Source of the DNA: Sinonovacula constricta
Lineage: Eukaryota; Mollusca; Bivalvia; Cardiida; Solecurtidae
Direction: 5' to 3'
Length of the DNA: 64,000 nucleotides
NCBI GenBank assembly: GCA_007844125.1
Contig: CM017556.1
Span: forward strand, 26,803,148-26,867,147
Shown in pieces: positions 1 to 13,736 of this stretch; the stretch's first letter is position 1, and every line of letters starts with the position of its first letter. Below the pieces are notes generated by a model. That model was not told where the DNA came from, did no database searches, and saw nothing but the letters and a program-made list of their open reading frames with translations. The translations under genes and the position numbers were made by a program.

Positions 1-1300
1 TTATTTCAATAAAAGGTATTTGAATAACGAAATTCAAATTATGTTTGCAGAACTAGATAGAGAAAATTCTCAAACAGTAATATTTAAAGTAAGCAAATAA
101 TTACACAACAATCGAGCAGCAGGGCCAGAGAGATTAAGTAATCAGTTATTTAAATACTGGGCGCATGATTTAATATACTACCTTCATGCATTAATTAAAA
201 ATATTTTCCATAAAAATGGAGTGAAAGTGTTAGTATACCTGTGCAGTAAACAAGGACAATAAAACGATGTAGAAAATGACGGGTATATCATTTTAATCAC
301 TCTGGCAAGATCCTAACAAGAGTTGTATGCACTAGATTGAGCACATTGACAGAAAACTATAATGTTTATGTAGAGGTACGAGCCGATTTTCGCAAAAATA
401 TGAGTACTATAGATAACTTATTTGTTTTAAATGTAATCGTAAGTCAGGTGTTTAATACAAATAAGAAACTGTACGTAACAGTGGTGGAGTTTAGTAAGGC
501 CTACGGTCTTGTAGTACGAGGTGTCCTCTGGTGCAAGCTAATTAGGTATGGCGTAAGGGGTAAAATTCTTAATATAATATAATGCATGTTTAATTCACTT
601 AAGAAAAAAGTAGGGGGAGGTCACGGATAGTTATATAAATACATGCGGGTAGCTAAAGGTTAAAATTATGTAAGGAACTTATTCCCGTAAAGCTTTAACC
701 ACAGACTAATTTTATTTATGGAGAATTAGGAAGAATGCCTCATAGACAACACAGAATAGTAGCAATGAAAAGATATTGGCTAAAAATACCACATGTAATG
801 AGACGAAATACATAAAACATGCATATAATATACTATGACAAGATATGGAAATATTCCCAAATAAAGCTAACTGGGCAGATGTGATTAAACAGATTCTAGA
901 CAGTGCCGCTTTTAGTGATCTATAGATGTACCAAGCTGTTGGCAGAATTAATGTTTTTTTGGCTTTATTTAAGCAAAGATTAAATGATTGCTACGAACAA
1001 AATGGGAAAAAGCGAAGAAAGATTCATCACGAGCGTATACATATAAACATTTTCGTTCATTTGGCATCTCTAGATAATTTTAATGTTACAAAATTCAGAA
1101 CTGCACCAACACAATGGCGACTCTCTTCACACAAACTACATATAGAAACAGAAAGCTGGCATAACCCTCTCCTACGCCATGAAAGAATATGCAAAATATG
1201 TTCTGCGGTAGAAGATGATTATCACTTAATACTTGAATGTCCAGCTTATGGCATTTTAATAAAGCAATATAATCAAACAATACTATTACAACCACCATAG
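1..1300 (+). pseudogene. Decayed LINE (non-LTR retrotransposon) reverse transcriptase, 3' part
   Basis: This is the remains of a retrotransposon reverse transcriptase, entering from the left edge. Near 118-220 the translation has the GPERLSNQLFKYW-type stretch that precedes the RT core. Near 337-582 comes a FSKAYGLV segment where active elements have an Asp-containing DFSKAFD motif, followed by WCKLIRYGVRGKILNI. At 1180-1250 a terminal zinc-knuckle-like CKIC...HLILECP is readable, as in many LINE C-termini. The frame is broken by many stops and the YxDD catalytic segment was not found. LINE identity rests on motif order; the clade cannot be fixed. Confidence 0.75.
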
Positions 1301-3780
1301 CATGGTAAAATTCACTGCATTATTAAAATCGGAAAACAATACCGAAGTACAAAAGTTTACTGACTACATATACAAAGCTTATAAATTAAGATAAGCTATA
1401 TAACAAATTATTTTCATCTCAACTATTCTCATAATTTGCTTAAGTCATTGACCATTTTCTGTTATGTATTAATACACTCTGTGTACTGAGGGGTCAATAG
1501 TCTATAAATAAAGTATCTATATATGTAATCCATAAAATGTCCCTCATACATGTAGGTACGATCAATTCTTAAAATCACCATAAACATATTGTTTGTTATT
1601 TAATTTGAACTGACATATATCATGTTTTGTAGCTTATTTGCATAAGATCTATATAAATACATGTTGTCGAAGATTTCTAATGTTACTAAAACAGCAAGTA
1701 GAATATGTTTTATTTCCGGTCATTGGGAATTATAACTACTATACTAAAGGAGCTCCTTTAACCACACCTTTTCGATTCATGCTTTATGTTATGGCTTTGA
1801 GCTCTTATAAGAATATTTAAACCGTCACACCTAGTAACTTTGCTATGAAATCAATTTCGTGAGTAACGTTTAAAAATAGTTGAAAAGCGTCGCGGCAGCA
1901 ATAATCTTTTGAAAAAAAAAAACGTGCTCACATATAATATAGTAGTCAGTACTACTCGATTATATTGCCGCGCTATAATCAAAGAGTAAAATATAAATAC
2001 ACAACACTGTATAAGTATCTATTATTGGCAAAAGTTCAACTTCGTCTCTTTCCTTTTTTGCGGATTTGTGAATAATGCGATTGTTATTATTACATCATAG
2101 ATGCCGTCTATAATTTCAATTAATTGCTTTATGTTTATTTGCACCAGTTAGAATTGTTAGATAAAAGCGTGTCTTATTCATAATGTTTATTATCAAACAA
2201 TATGCCATGCGGTGGAAATTGTCTTTTGTATCATGATCAAATGCACAATAATCATACAATACATAATATATTGCTTTTTGAAAGATAACTTACGTACATG
2301 TTTATCTGAAAAAAGGATGCCGTGATGTTCTAACATTATTATATAAATTTACTAGCAATATAATATAAATTTACTAGCATTATAATATAAATCAAGAAAT
2401 ATAATACATGTACAAATAATCACATCTGCAAAATTTCAATTATGTATATGCCATCAATCTTTACTCGCATATAGTCCACGCACATCTATGTTTTAAGTAT
2501 ATCCACAGCGAACGCCTTTTATAAATAGAAATAGAAATTTGTTGTGTTTTTTTTTTAAATTTTATTTTACATTGCAATCATAAGAACAATAAATGAAGCC
2601 AAACTTAGTCCGAGTTAAAGCTAAACGCTACAAATGTTGAAAAATGAATGACGAAGAATTCAGCCAATGCGCAATTCGTCAAGAAATTTAGAAAGTTTAT
2701 AAATGCAAGCTCGTCCCTTATAATCAAACAAGCCAAATATGCATATGGCCGCTTTACACATTTGCATGCTTTCATCTGAACGTGTATGTGACGATTTGAT
2801 GAAAATTTGCTGCATCTTTCTACTAAAATGGACTCTTTTATTAATTTACATTTATTGCTTAAGCTTGTTCTCAGTGTCTAAACCTAGAGATTTTAATTCT
2901 CGCCAATTGTAGCACATGTTGGAGGGAATATCAGATTTGAGTGTACAATGTATTTGTCTTATTCTGATAGTGAAAAACAAGACTGATCATGTTACTGTTA
3001 TAGTTAAATTTCAACCATTACATTTATGTAAAGGAAAATACAAGCCCGAATCAGACAAAGTTACGTATGTGCTATTTTTGATGAGATACACGTGATACAT
3101 TATAATCAATTCATGTCATAATCTTATCATATATGTTATTGCAATCCGACATTATTGCACACAACATAAAATAGGTTTCTGTAATTCTGCATCGTCATAG
3201 CAATTTATTTCATATATGTGTGACATAAATTGCATATTGTAATGTTAAAACATGGTGCAAAATATTAATGTTAAAGAAAGGTACTTCCCCTTCGTTGCAG
3301 CATTTGTCTCAGTACTTGTATATTTAAACATTACAACACGCTAATTTCCATTGTAGCACAGTGCACTTGTTACATTTTTGATGACTGTTATACATTTATG
3401 AAACTTAGCTTTATAATAACAAACGTGTAAAAGATTAATCTACCTGAACATTAAAAAGCTTATACACAATATGTGTTTAGTCGAACACAAATTTCCTTAA
3501 GCCCAATTGGAACTGTGTGCAAATTTTCACTCACAATTCAGGACAGAATACACGATGTTCGAAGGTACCATTTTAAATTTTGGATACATCAGTTATACTT
3601 TCTATCGAAATATCTTTAATTAATATTGTAGCAAACAGACAAAATCAAAATATGTTAATCTTAATAAATCGTAAATTTTCTCAATAATAGCTATGTTAAC
3701 ACTTGTTATGAACTGCAAATTATATATTGCAATCTAAAATATAGCTGTAGATTATGAAGGCCTTGTTGAGCAGTATATGT
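1301..3780. other. No gene seen
   Basis: AT-rich sequence without a credible ORF. A short direct repeat, tataatataaatttactagca, occurs around 2340-2385. Nothing else is supported. Confidence 0.6.
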
Positions 3781-3789
3781 CATAAATCG

Positions 3790-4160
3790 AATATGTAATA
3801 CTCATCTCCATCATCCACATTCTCCTCCTCCTCCTCCCCCGCCTCCTCCTCCTCCTTCTTCTCCTCCTCCTTCTCATCATCAACAACAACAACATCATAA
3901 CCATCACCATCATTATCATCATCGCAATCAACGTACTTCTGCCCATCATCACCATCATCAACAACAGATATATTCAATAACAAGACGACCTTTAAACAGC
4001 ATCATGACCACAATTACAATCACGACCATTATGACTATCATCATTAAGATCATCAGCAACTGCATCAACATAATCACGCCCATCATCGCGATCATAATTA
4101 TTTTATCAGCATCATTGTTGGTGTCATTACCGTCATTACGATCTGTCTCATGATCATCAT
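3790..4160. repeat. Imperfect trinucleotide microsatellite (ATC/ACC/TCC)
   Basis: Runs of TCC, ATC, ACC and AAC triplets are interrupted by point changes. Long translations here (polyarginine, poly-Asp/Val) are repeat artefacts and not genes. Confidence 0.85.
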
Positions 4161-5105
4161 CATTATGTCAGTCATAAAATCTTTGCGCCATATTAGATTA
4201 CCAATAATGCGTGATTGTTTCAAAAGTGATGACTTGTGTGATGTATTCGTTGCTACATTTGTTTTTCTGTGTACACGATATGTTTGTGTCATATTTATTT
4301 TAATGCGCACAAACAAACTTAAGCCACACGATAACATCACAGTGTATGTTAAGATATTCGTTTGATGCGCGTGTCTTTTTCCATGCATGATATATTCGGT
4401 GGAACTTTTCACTAGTAATAGACTGTCGATCAGTGACATATACAGGCCTCTTTAGATTGAATAGCCATAATATGCCTTTCCTTTTTTGTACACCCTCAAG
4501 TGATCGGGCTGTTTTAATGCTTATTGTACTGCTTCACCTGTTTTATTTTTTACGTTCCTGGGTAGAAATAAAACAATAAAACGTGATGCATATTGTGTGT
4601 TTCTCACGTTTGGATCAACGAGTTGCCAATGCGAGGATCTTGGTGTAGGCACAGAGTACATATTAGGAAAAGAAACTATCGGTGAGTGTGCTGCAATAGA
4701 TGCATGAAGTTCAGTACCATATCAAGCACTATATTCCAAATGACTAAGTTTGATAGTCGTGCTGGCACAACAATGGGCACAACATCCAGCACGACTTTCA
4801 AAATTACTATGTTTGACATTGTTTTCAACATTTGCACAACAACAGCTCTATTGGTAATTTTCCGCTAGGTCACGAAAGTGAAATATATACTATATAATGC
4901 ATCTTCGTTTCACATAGTTATTGTAATCCCCCTCAAAACAAATTATTTGGACGTCTACGTTTGTAGGGATTTCAATCAATGTCCCCGATTGCTGTCAAAG
5001 AATTGTTCCTGTGTTAACCCCATGTCGGATGGTAAAATAGAAACTGGAATGTATGACCAGAATTATATTGCAGAAAATACATAATTTAAAATTCTGTAAA
5101 AGATA
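4161..5105. other. No gene seen
   Basis: Only short ORFs without recognisable content. No RNA gene or repeat is supported. Confidence 0.5.
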
Positions 5106-5850
5106 CGGCCTATTTTAAGCTTAACAAAATATAACTTCTGTGGCCATTTTGTGGTCCTGTATAAATGTAAAGCATATATATATAATGCATGCCCACCTTA
5201 CACAGGCATTGCACATCAGTTGCTTTTTCCGTTTACCCAGTTATTATACAGACATTAAGTTTCTAGGTCAAATACTTAATTTCAGCTGTTCATACGGCCA
5301 AGTCTGTATGTATTTTTTTTTCTACATACAAATCTATGTCGGCTCAATATCAGTAGCTTATACGACCTTAAACTTCACGTAGGTAGTTTATGCGGCCTAA
5401 TAACTCATTTTAATGTCCGTATAACTCCAAGTTGGCAATGTTTTCAGCGGAAAAACTCCATATCGCTAATTTATACGGCCAAATATCTCAACATCGTTAA
5501 GTTAAACGGTCTAACAACTCCATGTGCAACATATTAACTGAATGTATGTAATTTCAACAGCTTGTAACTTCATATCATATTTTAGACTGCATACAAACTC
5601 TATTCCGGTACTTTTTTACAACCAAATAAGTCGATGTCGGCAATGTGTACGGCCTAACAGATCAATATCCGTAACCTATTACTATTACTTTATATAGGTA
5701 CCTTATACGGCCTAATAACTATATGTCAGTAAATTATATGTCCGCATAACTTCATGTCAGCAATGAATACGATCAGTGATCCAGACTGAGTGTGAAGCAT
5801 ATATAATGCATGTACATGAATTTACTAAGTCGTTCTGTATGTATTTATTT
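5106..5850. repeat. Degenerate tandem array with TACGGCC core
   Basis: The segment 'tacggcctaa(c/t)aactc' recurs about every 30-40 bases, mixed with 'atgtc(a/g)gtaa', at roughly 5105, 5297, 5390, 5480, 5510, 5650 and 5707. The motif 'aagcatatatataatgcatg' occurs near both ends (5168 and 5793), suggesting the array lies between copies of the same unit. Highly decayed. Confidence 0.55.
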
Positions 5851-5939
5851 ATTTTCGACATAAATGTTTTTTAAGTAGATATATTATTATTTATTTTTTT
5901 TAAATAAACAAAATTGAGCAATTTAAGTATTGTTCTCAT

Positions 5940-6347
5940 TCATGAATACAGACAGTTAAGAAAACGGACGAAGTGTGAACATCTTTAGCCAAACAGGGGC
6001 GAACCTAGAATCTCGTCTCCTTTCATTTGGGCGAACTGTAACCAATCAATGGAAGGCGAAGTGTGAAAAGGACGAAGAGTTACTAATTCATGTTCAAGGT
6101 GGTGAAATTCCAGAGAGAAGAATAAACCGTTCCGAGCCCCTCTTCGTCTTCTCTAATTGGCCTCTCCTTTTCATATCATTTTGTAAGTAATAGCTAGGCC
6201 GTGAGCGCCGATAATTCGCCCGATTGACGCATACAATGTACGACTAATAAGTACTTGTTCAAAAATGTTACTTTGAAATGGCCCAATTCTTTGTTGTTTA
6301 CAGGCGGTTCGTTGATTTCTTTATCATTTTCCTTCAACTGTTTTTAA
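5940..6347. repeat. Sequence sharing GGGCGAACTGTAACC motifs with the nested transposon
   Basis: Around 6030-6080 the plus strand reads GGGCGAACTGTAACCAATCA, then GGCGAAGTGTGAAAA. Near-identical motifs form the inner inverted repeat of the element inside the Polinton (23030-23101). This is probably a decayed relative of that family; its outer boundary is unclear. Confidence 0.45.
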
Positions 6348-6431
6348 TTAGTCCCGAAAGGGTCAGCGCCGAGTAACCTCCCTTTGAAATCAAGGAAAGT
6401 AACCGAGTTATCGGAAAACCTAACAGACAGT
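6348..6431 (-). repeat. Terminal fragment of the same TA-flanked transposon family as 21441-23387
   Basis: Reverse-complemented, this segment aligns over about 75 bases with the left end of the nested element. Both read CCGATAACTCGGTTACTT, then a TCAAAGGGAGG(T/C)TACTCG block, then GGGACTAA. The outer edge abuts TA at about 6431. It shows the nested transposon belongs to a family dispersed in this host genome. Confidence 0.7.
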
Positions 6432-6867
6432 TTGTTCTCCTTTTATTCATATATTAAATAAAGTACACAATTTACACCACAAGGTTATCTGACTTATTTT
6501 TTTCTTCTCAGTATGTTAACATCCAGTGCTCAACTAGACTGCAAACTGATGCTTCCTATTTTGATAGGAATTAACCATGTTGGGTTGTATCAAGTATTGA
6601 TTGCAGTAAACGTTACATGTGGATTTTGATTACTTAGGGGGAATCGCAACGTTGCAACATTTCTCGTTAAATTCGATAAGAACTGATATTCCGAGCAATG
6701 TGATGTTAATAAAAGGTAAACAAGCAAAAATTGATTTAAAATCGTGCAATGAACAACAAACATGTGGGGTGCTCCATTTTGAATTGTTACCTATGTATGT
6801 CCTACGTGGTCTGTGACGTCCCCAACGTCGCCAACTGATATTGACCGAGTTGGAGGTCGTTCTCATA

Positions 6868-8106
<1,239 letters not shown>

Positions 8107-8680
8107 ATTAGTAAAACTATTACGATCACTAATAAATAAAATCGGGAACGTCAACATGGTGACAATACTTTAGATATTTAGATAAACAAACTTATATATA
8201 AATGAAAACAGATTACTATCCTGAACGGTTTTACATCACCTGCATCTCGTGGGTTAGATGGAGTGATGATGCTTTATGCATGAAGGTAGCGGTTACACAC
8301 TGACCACACACATCACTTACAACAGGTGGTTATGTAATAACCCTAGAAACAAAACTGAGCATATAAACTACTAGAAAATGTAAGACAACCGGCTGATCTC
8401 AGTCCAAATACCAAACCAATGTTTTCTTTTTGTCAATATAAAATACTCTACAATACAAGCTACACTACAAAATCCTAACTGTGAGAAGTCAAACTTCCAC
8501 AGAATTCGACAGAACTTAGTTTCTTGTGCAATTACGATGACCATATAAAATAGGAGTTGATTTAAAATGCAACAAACAAGTACACTTTTTGTGTGTTTTC
8601 CGTTTACATTTATAAGAAATTGATAATGCATATCTATATATACAAGCAACCATAAAACTTCGTACAACTATATCTTTTTT
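8107..8680. other. No gene seen
   Basis: Unique-looking AT-rich spacer. A 98-residue minus-strand ORF at 8371-8667 shows no recognisable motif and is not called. Confidence 0.5.
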
Positions 8681-9240
8681 AGCTCACGTGCTGAAGGTGA
8701 GCTTTTGTGATACCGTTTCGTCCGTCGTCCGACGTCAGTCGTCAGTCGTCAGTCGTGCAGCGTCAACATTTTATCTTGTGAACACGCTAGAGGCCACAGT
8801 TTATAGACAATCTTCACCAATCTTGACCAGAATGTTTGCCTGCATGAAATATTGGAGGAGTTCATAACTAGGTCACGCGGGGTCAAAAAGTAGGTCACTA
8901 GGTCAAATCTTAGAACAAGCTTATGAACACACTAGATGCTCCATTTATGGCCCAATCGTCACCTAACTTGATCAGAATGTTTGCCTGCGTGATATCTTGG
9001 ATTAGTTTTTAAGCTGGGTCATGTGGGTCAAATCGTAGGTCACTAGGTCAAAGCTTACAAAAGCTTGTGAACACACTAGAGGCCACATTTACAGGCCAGT
9101 CTTTACCAAACTAGGTCAACATGTTTGTCTGCATGAAATCTTGGACGAGTTCGTTATTGGGTCACGTTGGGTCAAAATAGGTCACTGTGTCAAAGCTGAG
9201 AAAAGCATGTGAACACACTTAAAGGCCACTATGAAGTCAT
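8681..9240. repeat. Bivalve-type dispersed repeat, left part with 142-146 bp tandem units
   Basis: Begins with AGCTCACGTG and a GAGCTTTTGTGATACC segment, followed by GTC-rich short repeats (GTCAGTCGTCAGTC). Then four units start with (c/a)TTGTGAACACACTAGAGGCC-like sequence at about 8775, 8921, 9063 and 9207. Each carries 'ggtcactaggtcaaa' and 'agaatgtttg(c/t)ctg'. The architecture is familiar from bivalve genomes; no protein is encoded. Confidence 0.75.
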
Positions 9241-10915
9241 GTGGCCTTCCATACAACCATGTCTACCTGCATTTAGGAATCAACCAACCGTACAAAGGCA
9301 CACTCGGTAGTCGTAATCCAACACATGACACTCTCGTGCGGCCCCCATTACACTGTAAGGGTCACCCGTGTAGCCAAATCACAGCTAAAAATCATTGCCA
9401 TCTCGTGGCATGGTGCAACTTATGATGACGGACAAAGAAAGAACTACAAAAGATAAAGCTAGCGCCTAATTAGTCAAAATTAAATCATGATTTTTAAAAA
9501 TATATATATATTATCCTATAAGTAATTTTTTTAATGACGTATATGCTATTTAAAACTATTTTACATAACTATATTCACTCTTAATAATGTTTTATTATTA
9601 TTTATTTATTTATTTTACAAAAATATTTACTGCGAAGAGGCTGTACGGGGTTACTGCATATACCCTGATCAAAACAAGGGGCCCGAGAGGGGGACGTCGG
9701 GATGTTAGAGGCATCCAGTGGAGCGTATGCTCCATGTCTATTATCCCCTGCACCCAGCTTTTTATCGCCGTCCGGTACCACTGAGGGTTTTACACCTGTC
9801 TCTCCTAACTTAACAACACAAACTGAAATACACTTAGTCATAGCTATTATTGCATCCTACTTTGGATCGCATGTCCTCTTCTCTGCTTTTGGAAATTAAT
9901 TTTACTTTCAATACTCTATAGGGAATGGGAGACACCTTTGTGATTGTCAGTCATTGAAACGAGGTCTCCCTTCCCTCCTTTTATCTATCCTTTGTGTTTT
10001 ATTTTTTTCTTCAACTCTACTTCTATGATGCGTACGGACGAAAAAGAAAACCACAATTAATGGAACAAGTTTATATATTTAAGTTGCATCGGCCGCACGT
10101 TAACCAGCCTCTTCTTTCAACAATAATTTTAATACTATTGTAAACGGTACATCAGAATATTAGAGGGATAAGACAGGTGCAATTTATTGGGACATGTATA
10201 TAATGTATATACTATTTACATTGGATGAAAATTTTTAACCTCACATACTTTTAAAGGCCCTAAAAAAGGTAGCCGTTGTGGTCAGTCAGAATGAAAAACT
10301 CACATTGGATACATATTTTTAATCTTGGAAAACTTGTTTAAAAACATTTTTGAATCTTAAATTTGTAACAATTAAATGTATATGTGGTGTTCCCACACTA
10401 AAACACTTAACCCGAAGAGGTGCCGGAATTCTTTTATTTTTATTATTTTTATTTTTGAGTAGGCGATACGTTCAACTAATGACCGTTAAGGAGCCGGTGG
10501 TCCGGTACAGTCGACATTGAATTGTAACTGTGCACCCTGCATACATACAGTAAAAGTACTATACATAATGCACATTTTATTACTACATTTCGTAGAATAA
10601 TTACAAACCGAAGCCACATAATTTATTAACCATATTTATTAAAAGAAATTAACTAGTACCACCGCATACATCATGTCCAGATCCATTATATCATCATCAT
10701 ACCTCATGTTTAAAAGGAAATAGCTCTAAGCTAAGCTTCAATTTTAAATGATAATCATCAATTTTTAAGTTTATTTACACTTATATTTAAACAACATAGC
10801 TAAGAGCAACCCTCACGCCATTAGTAATCCTCTGTGATATTTATTTTTAACCAACTTGAAACTAATGCTCGCCAAAATAATTAACAATTAACGGCGGAAA
10901 TAAGTCCAAGTAAGT
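9241..10915. other. Insertion or unique sequence splitting the bivalve repeat
   Basis: Separates the tandem units at 8681-9240 from the matching units and end at 10916-11183. It contains a more GC-rich patch at about 9630-9800 with a 79-residue minus-strand ORF that I cannot identify. No terminal repeats were found. Confidence 0.4.
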
Positions 10916-11183
10916 AAGTTAAAGACCACATTGATGGCCCAGTCTTCACCAAAGTTGGCCAGAATGTTTGAAAGTATGTAATCTAACATACGTTTTGAAG
11001 TGGGTCATGTGGATTCAGTAGGTTAATAGGTAAAATTCTAGAAAATGTTATCAACCCAGTGGTCACACTAATGGTCCAGTCTCACCAAAGATTTCTGAAT
11101 TAAATATCTCTTAATTACTTGATAGATATGAACCTACTAAAAGTCCTCAGCTGAGCGATTAATGCCATCATGACCCTCTTGTT
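10916..11183. repeat. Bivalve-type dispersed repeat, right part and terminus
   Basis: Two further decayed units (AGACCACATTGATGGCCCAG and 'cagtggtcacactaatggtccag') end with CTGAGCGATTAATGCCATCA and GACCCTCTTGTTT. That end is the counterpart of the AGCTCAC start at 8681, so the two parts probably belong to one element. Confidence 0.65.
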
Positions 11184-12295
11184 TATTTTTAACGAACAAC
11201 TAAGCAATGCATACAAACAAATACCCATGTACGTTTTATTTATGCTACCACATAGCTCAGCAGCACATTCACAAGCATTTTGTGTATCTTTGGAGGAATC
11301 TTCAATCCCAAACCACCTTTTAATCTGCTGTTCATATATCTGAAACAGTCAAATACCGCCATACGTACCATAGAAATCCTACTAAAACTATGCGAAATAC
11401 CTCACAAACCATGTTTTCTTGTGCAAACAACACTAAGTACCGAAGTTTGATTTACCTATACAAGAATGCATGTATTGACGCACAACCATCCCCCCTCCCC
11501 CAGCATTGGAAGTGTGCCTGTGCTCACCTCTATCCAGGTACAGATGTAGGCACTACAGTAGGCACTACACTGCAGACTGCTGTGTAACAGGTAAGATTCT
11601 ATTAACATAACCGGTTACAAACCCAACATCTTGCGTCGTGTTCGGAGACTACCTAGGGTAAGGTTCCTTACGAGCATCGTTTGTATTATAGAACATTTCT
11701 CCATCTGGTTTTCATACAATCCTCGTTTGCGAGATTCGAATGGTTAAGTGTATTTGGTGCATTAAGTAAAGATACAGTGCAATTTACGAGTATTCTCTAT
11801 CATTCTCACTGAATACCATTTATTACCGTAAAAAGTAATTTGATAGTAGTTAATTGGATTATTTACAAAACTTTCTTCTTTGTATTAAATGGATATCCCC
11901 TACCCCATCCACTATAAGTGGAATGTTGTATTCTCGCGTTTTTTTAACTATAAACACACTTTCTATAAACGCTATTTAAAATCATAACTTATTTCACAAG
12001 AATAATACTTACCTCTCATGCAATCAATGTTTAATATACAAACTAAAGGTCTTGGTATTGCCTTTTCTGTTTCAGAGGTTATACTAGTAGTACGTGATAA
12101 TATTTTATTACTATTTCTACATCTTCAAGTGTTTGTTTATCTTATCAGTTCTCATTATTCACGTATAATCTTTTTTTTTCTTCCGAGCTTTCTTTCTGAA
12201 TGTCACTTTTATCAGTTCGACTTTTCTTCGCCATTTTTTTCTACTTTAAAGCTGACTTACTTTCTGTTTCATCTTCACCCTTTGAAGCCCTGTAT
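11184..12295. other. No gene seen
   Basis: AT-rich spacer. Short ORFs at 11390-11587 and 12018-12380 have no protein-like character beyond chance. Confidence 0.5.
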
Positions 12296-12375
12296 GAGCA
12301 CATTTGTCTCTGGGCACATTTGTCTCGGGGCACATTTGTCTCGAGGCACATTTGTCTCGGGGCACATTTGTCTCA
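12296..12375. repeat. 16-bp minisatellite, five units
   Basis: Five head-to-tail copies of GGGCACATTTGTCTCG with only edge mismatches. Looser CACATTTGT motifs continue to about 12560 in both orientations. Confidence 0.9.
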
Positions 12376-12825
12376 CGTAAAACCGATGCGGTCGCATTTG
12401 TCTTTCATGCCTAACAAAAAAACAAAAACAAAAAAACACACACAAACAAACAAAACAAATACATTTGTGCGACAAATGTGTTCCGATAAAAAAAATTTAA
12501 GGGACAAGAAAGCACATTTTTGTCATGCCATTTTAAATGAAATACAAGCACATTTGTAACATACTTTTCCACGACAGAAAAAACATGTAATCGAGGTTCA
12601 CCGTTTTACCTCATGTCCAGTGTAATTACCTATTGATTTGCTAATGTTTGTGTGTTTGTTTGTTTGAATTATAAAATCTTAAACATAAAAACTGGAGTGG
12701 AACTATTAATTCCAATATCTCTAATTCAGGAAATTTGATTGGCTAAACCTTAAGGTGTACACTGAAACGTAAGGAATTGCTTTAGTATAACATGTTATGT
12801 CGTATATCGTGCCTTTCATCCTCAA
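12376..12825. other. No gene seen
   Basis: A/C-rich simple sequence (about 12415-12450) and otherwise plain AT-rich DNA. Confidence 0.5.
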
Positions 12826-13568
12826 AAATATCGCGTACGGACGCAATAGCTTTCGAGTGACCACGTAATAAATATCGCGTGCACTCCAATCTCATTAAAA
12901 TCACATCCTAACTTTTGCTTCATTACTTTTCGCTGGTTAGGATCTGATGACATCGCATTAGGGGTCACCTCAATTTGACCTTTGATTAGCCAATGAAATC
13001 GTCGGCTGCAAAATGTTGGGGTATAACTTCATGAATATTCGCCAGATTACGGCTATTTACGGAAATTCATTTTGAGCGGCAATGACCAAGGTATTCCGAT
13101 TAAAGGTGTGTCACATTTTCAAGACGGCAGCCCCCATTGACATATGCGATCCAGTAAAACAAACGCCAAAGTAATTACATTCGTTAGTTGATCGGTGATG
13201 TTTTTGCGGGATGTCATATCGCGAGGTTCTGATAACGGGTAGTGGGAGCAAACACACTCAAAAACAGTTCAAACAAAAACTAAGACTCAATGAAGAACGC
13301 CTTCAGAATATGAAAAAGGTAGTGAAGTGTTTGTTGCTGTCTGACAACGATACCGCGGTGTAACGAGGTTTCTGATTGGTCAAGTTTGACGTCATCGGCT
13401 CATTAATATTTATAACTTAAAGGTCACTTCGAGGCGACCTTTATCGGGATGTTATCAGATCCTAACCAGCGGAAAGTAATGAAGCGAAAGTTAGGATGTG
13501 ATTTTAATGAGATTGTGTGCACTCGTAATACCTATCGCGTGTGCACGTAATAAGAATATGTGCGCACG
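12826..13568. repeat. Host tandem repeat (TATCGCGTGTGCACGTAATA) that received the MITE and the Polinton
   Basis: Units readable at 12826-12886 and 13517-13568 carry variants of ATCGCGTG(T)(G/C)CACGTAATA. A further unit, TCGCGTGTCCACGTAAT, lies just right of the Polinton at 30367-30383. Both transposons therefore sit inside one short tandem array of about 22 bp period. Confidence 0.6.
12887..13516. mobile_element. Foldback MITE with 8-bp target duplication (hAT-like by duplication size)
   Basis: The left end CAATCTCATTAAAATCACAT and following sequence are the inverse of the right end (13446-13516) over about 70 bases with few mismatches. Weaker inverted similarity extends inward to about 13040 and 13370. 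GTGCACTC flanks both sides (12879-12886 and 13517-13524). No ORF. Eight-base duplications are typical of hAT elements, but the termini are not diagnostic. Confidence 0.8.
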
Positions 13569-13691
13569 AGCAGCAGTGTGGGGGGGGGGGATGACCATAC
13601 ATCTTCTAACCCCCTAAACCAATCAACAAAAAAGTATGGTCACTCCCCCCCCCCCTGCTGCTTTAGGGACGGCCCACCACCCTCGCCGGCC
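13569..13691 (+). repeat. Left inverted terminal repeat with internal palindrome
   Basis: The outer arm (13569-13600: AGCAGCAG, a G11 tract, ATGACCATAC) pairs with an inner arm (13634-13662: GTATGGTCACT, a C tract, TGCTGCT) across a 33-base loop. From 13601 to 13691 it matches the inverse of the right end, including CTTTAGGGACGGCCCACCAC. Confidence 0.9.
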
Positions 13692-13736
13692 CTAGGAGGA
13701 CGGCCCTAGGTGGACGAGCGCGCTGACTTCGGAGGG

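Noticed and set aside
3752..3983. Arg-rich and Met-rich ORFs
   Set aside because: Produced by TCC/ATC triplet repeats.
9602..9841. 79-codon minus-strand ORF in a GC-richer patch
   Set aside because: No recognisable motif; overlapping ORFs exist in other frames and coding use cannot be shown.
12200..12559. 119-codon ORF through the CACATTTGTCTCG repeats, and its minus-strand counterpart (RQMCPETNVP repeats)
   Set aside because: The frame is generated by a 16-bp minisatellite and homopolymeric A/C sequence; there is no independent evidence for a protein.
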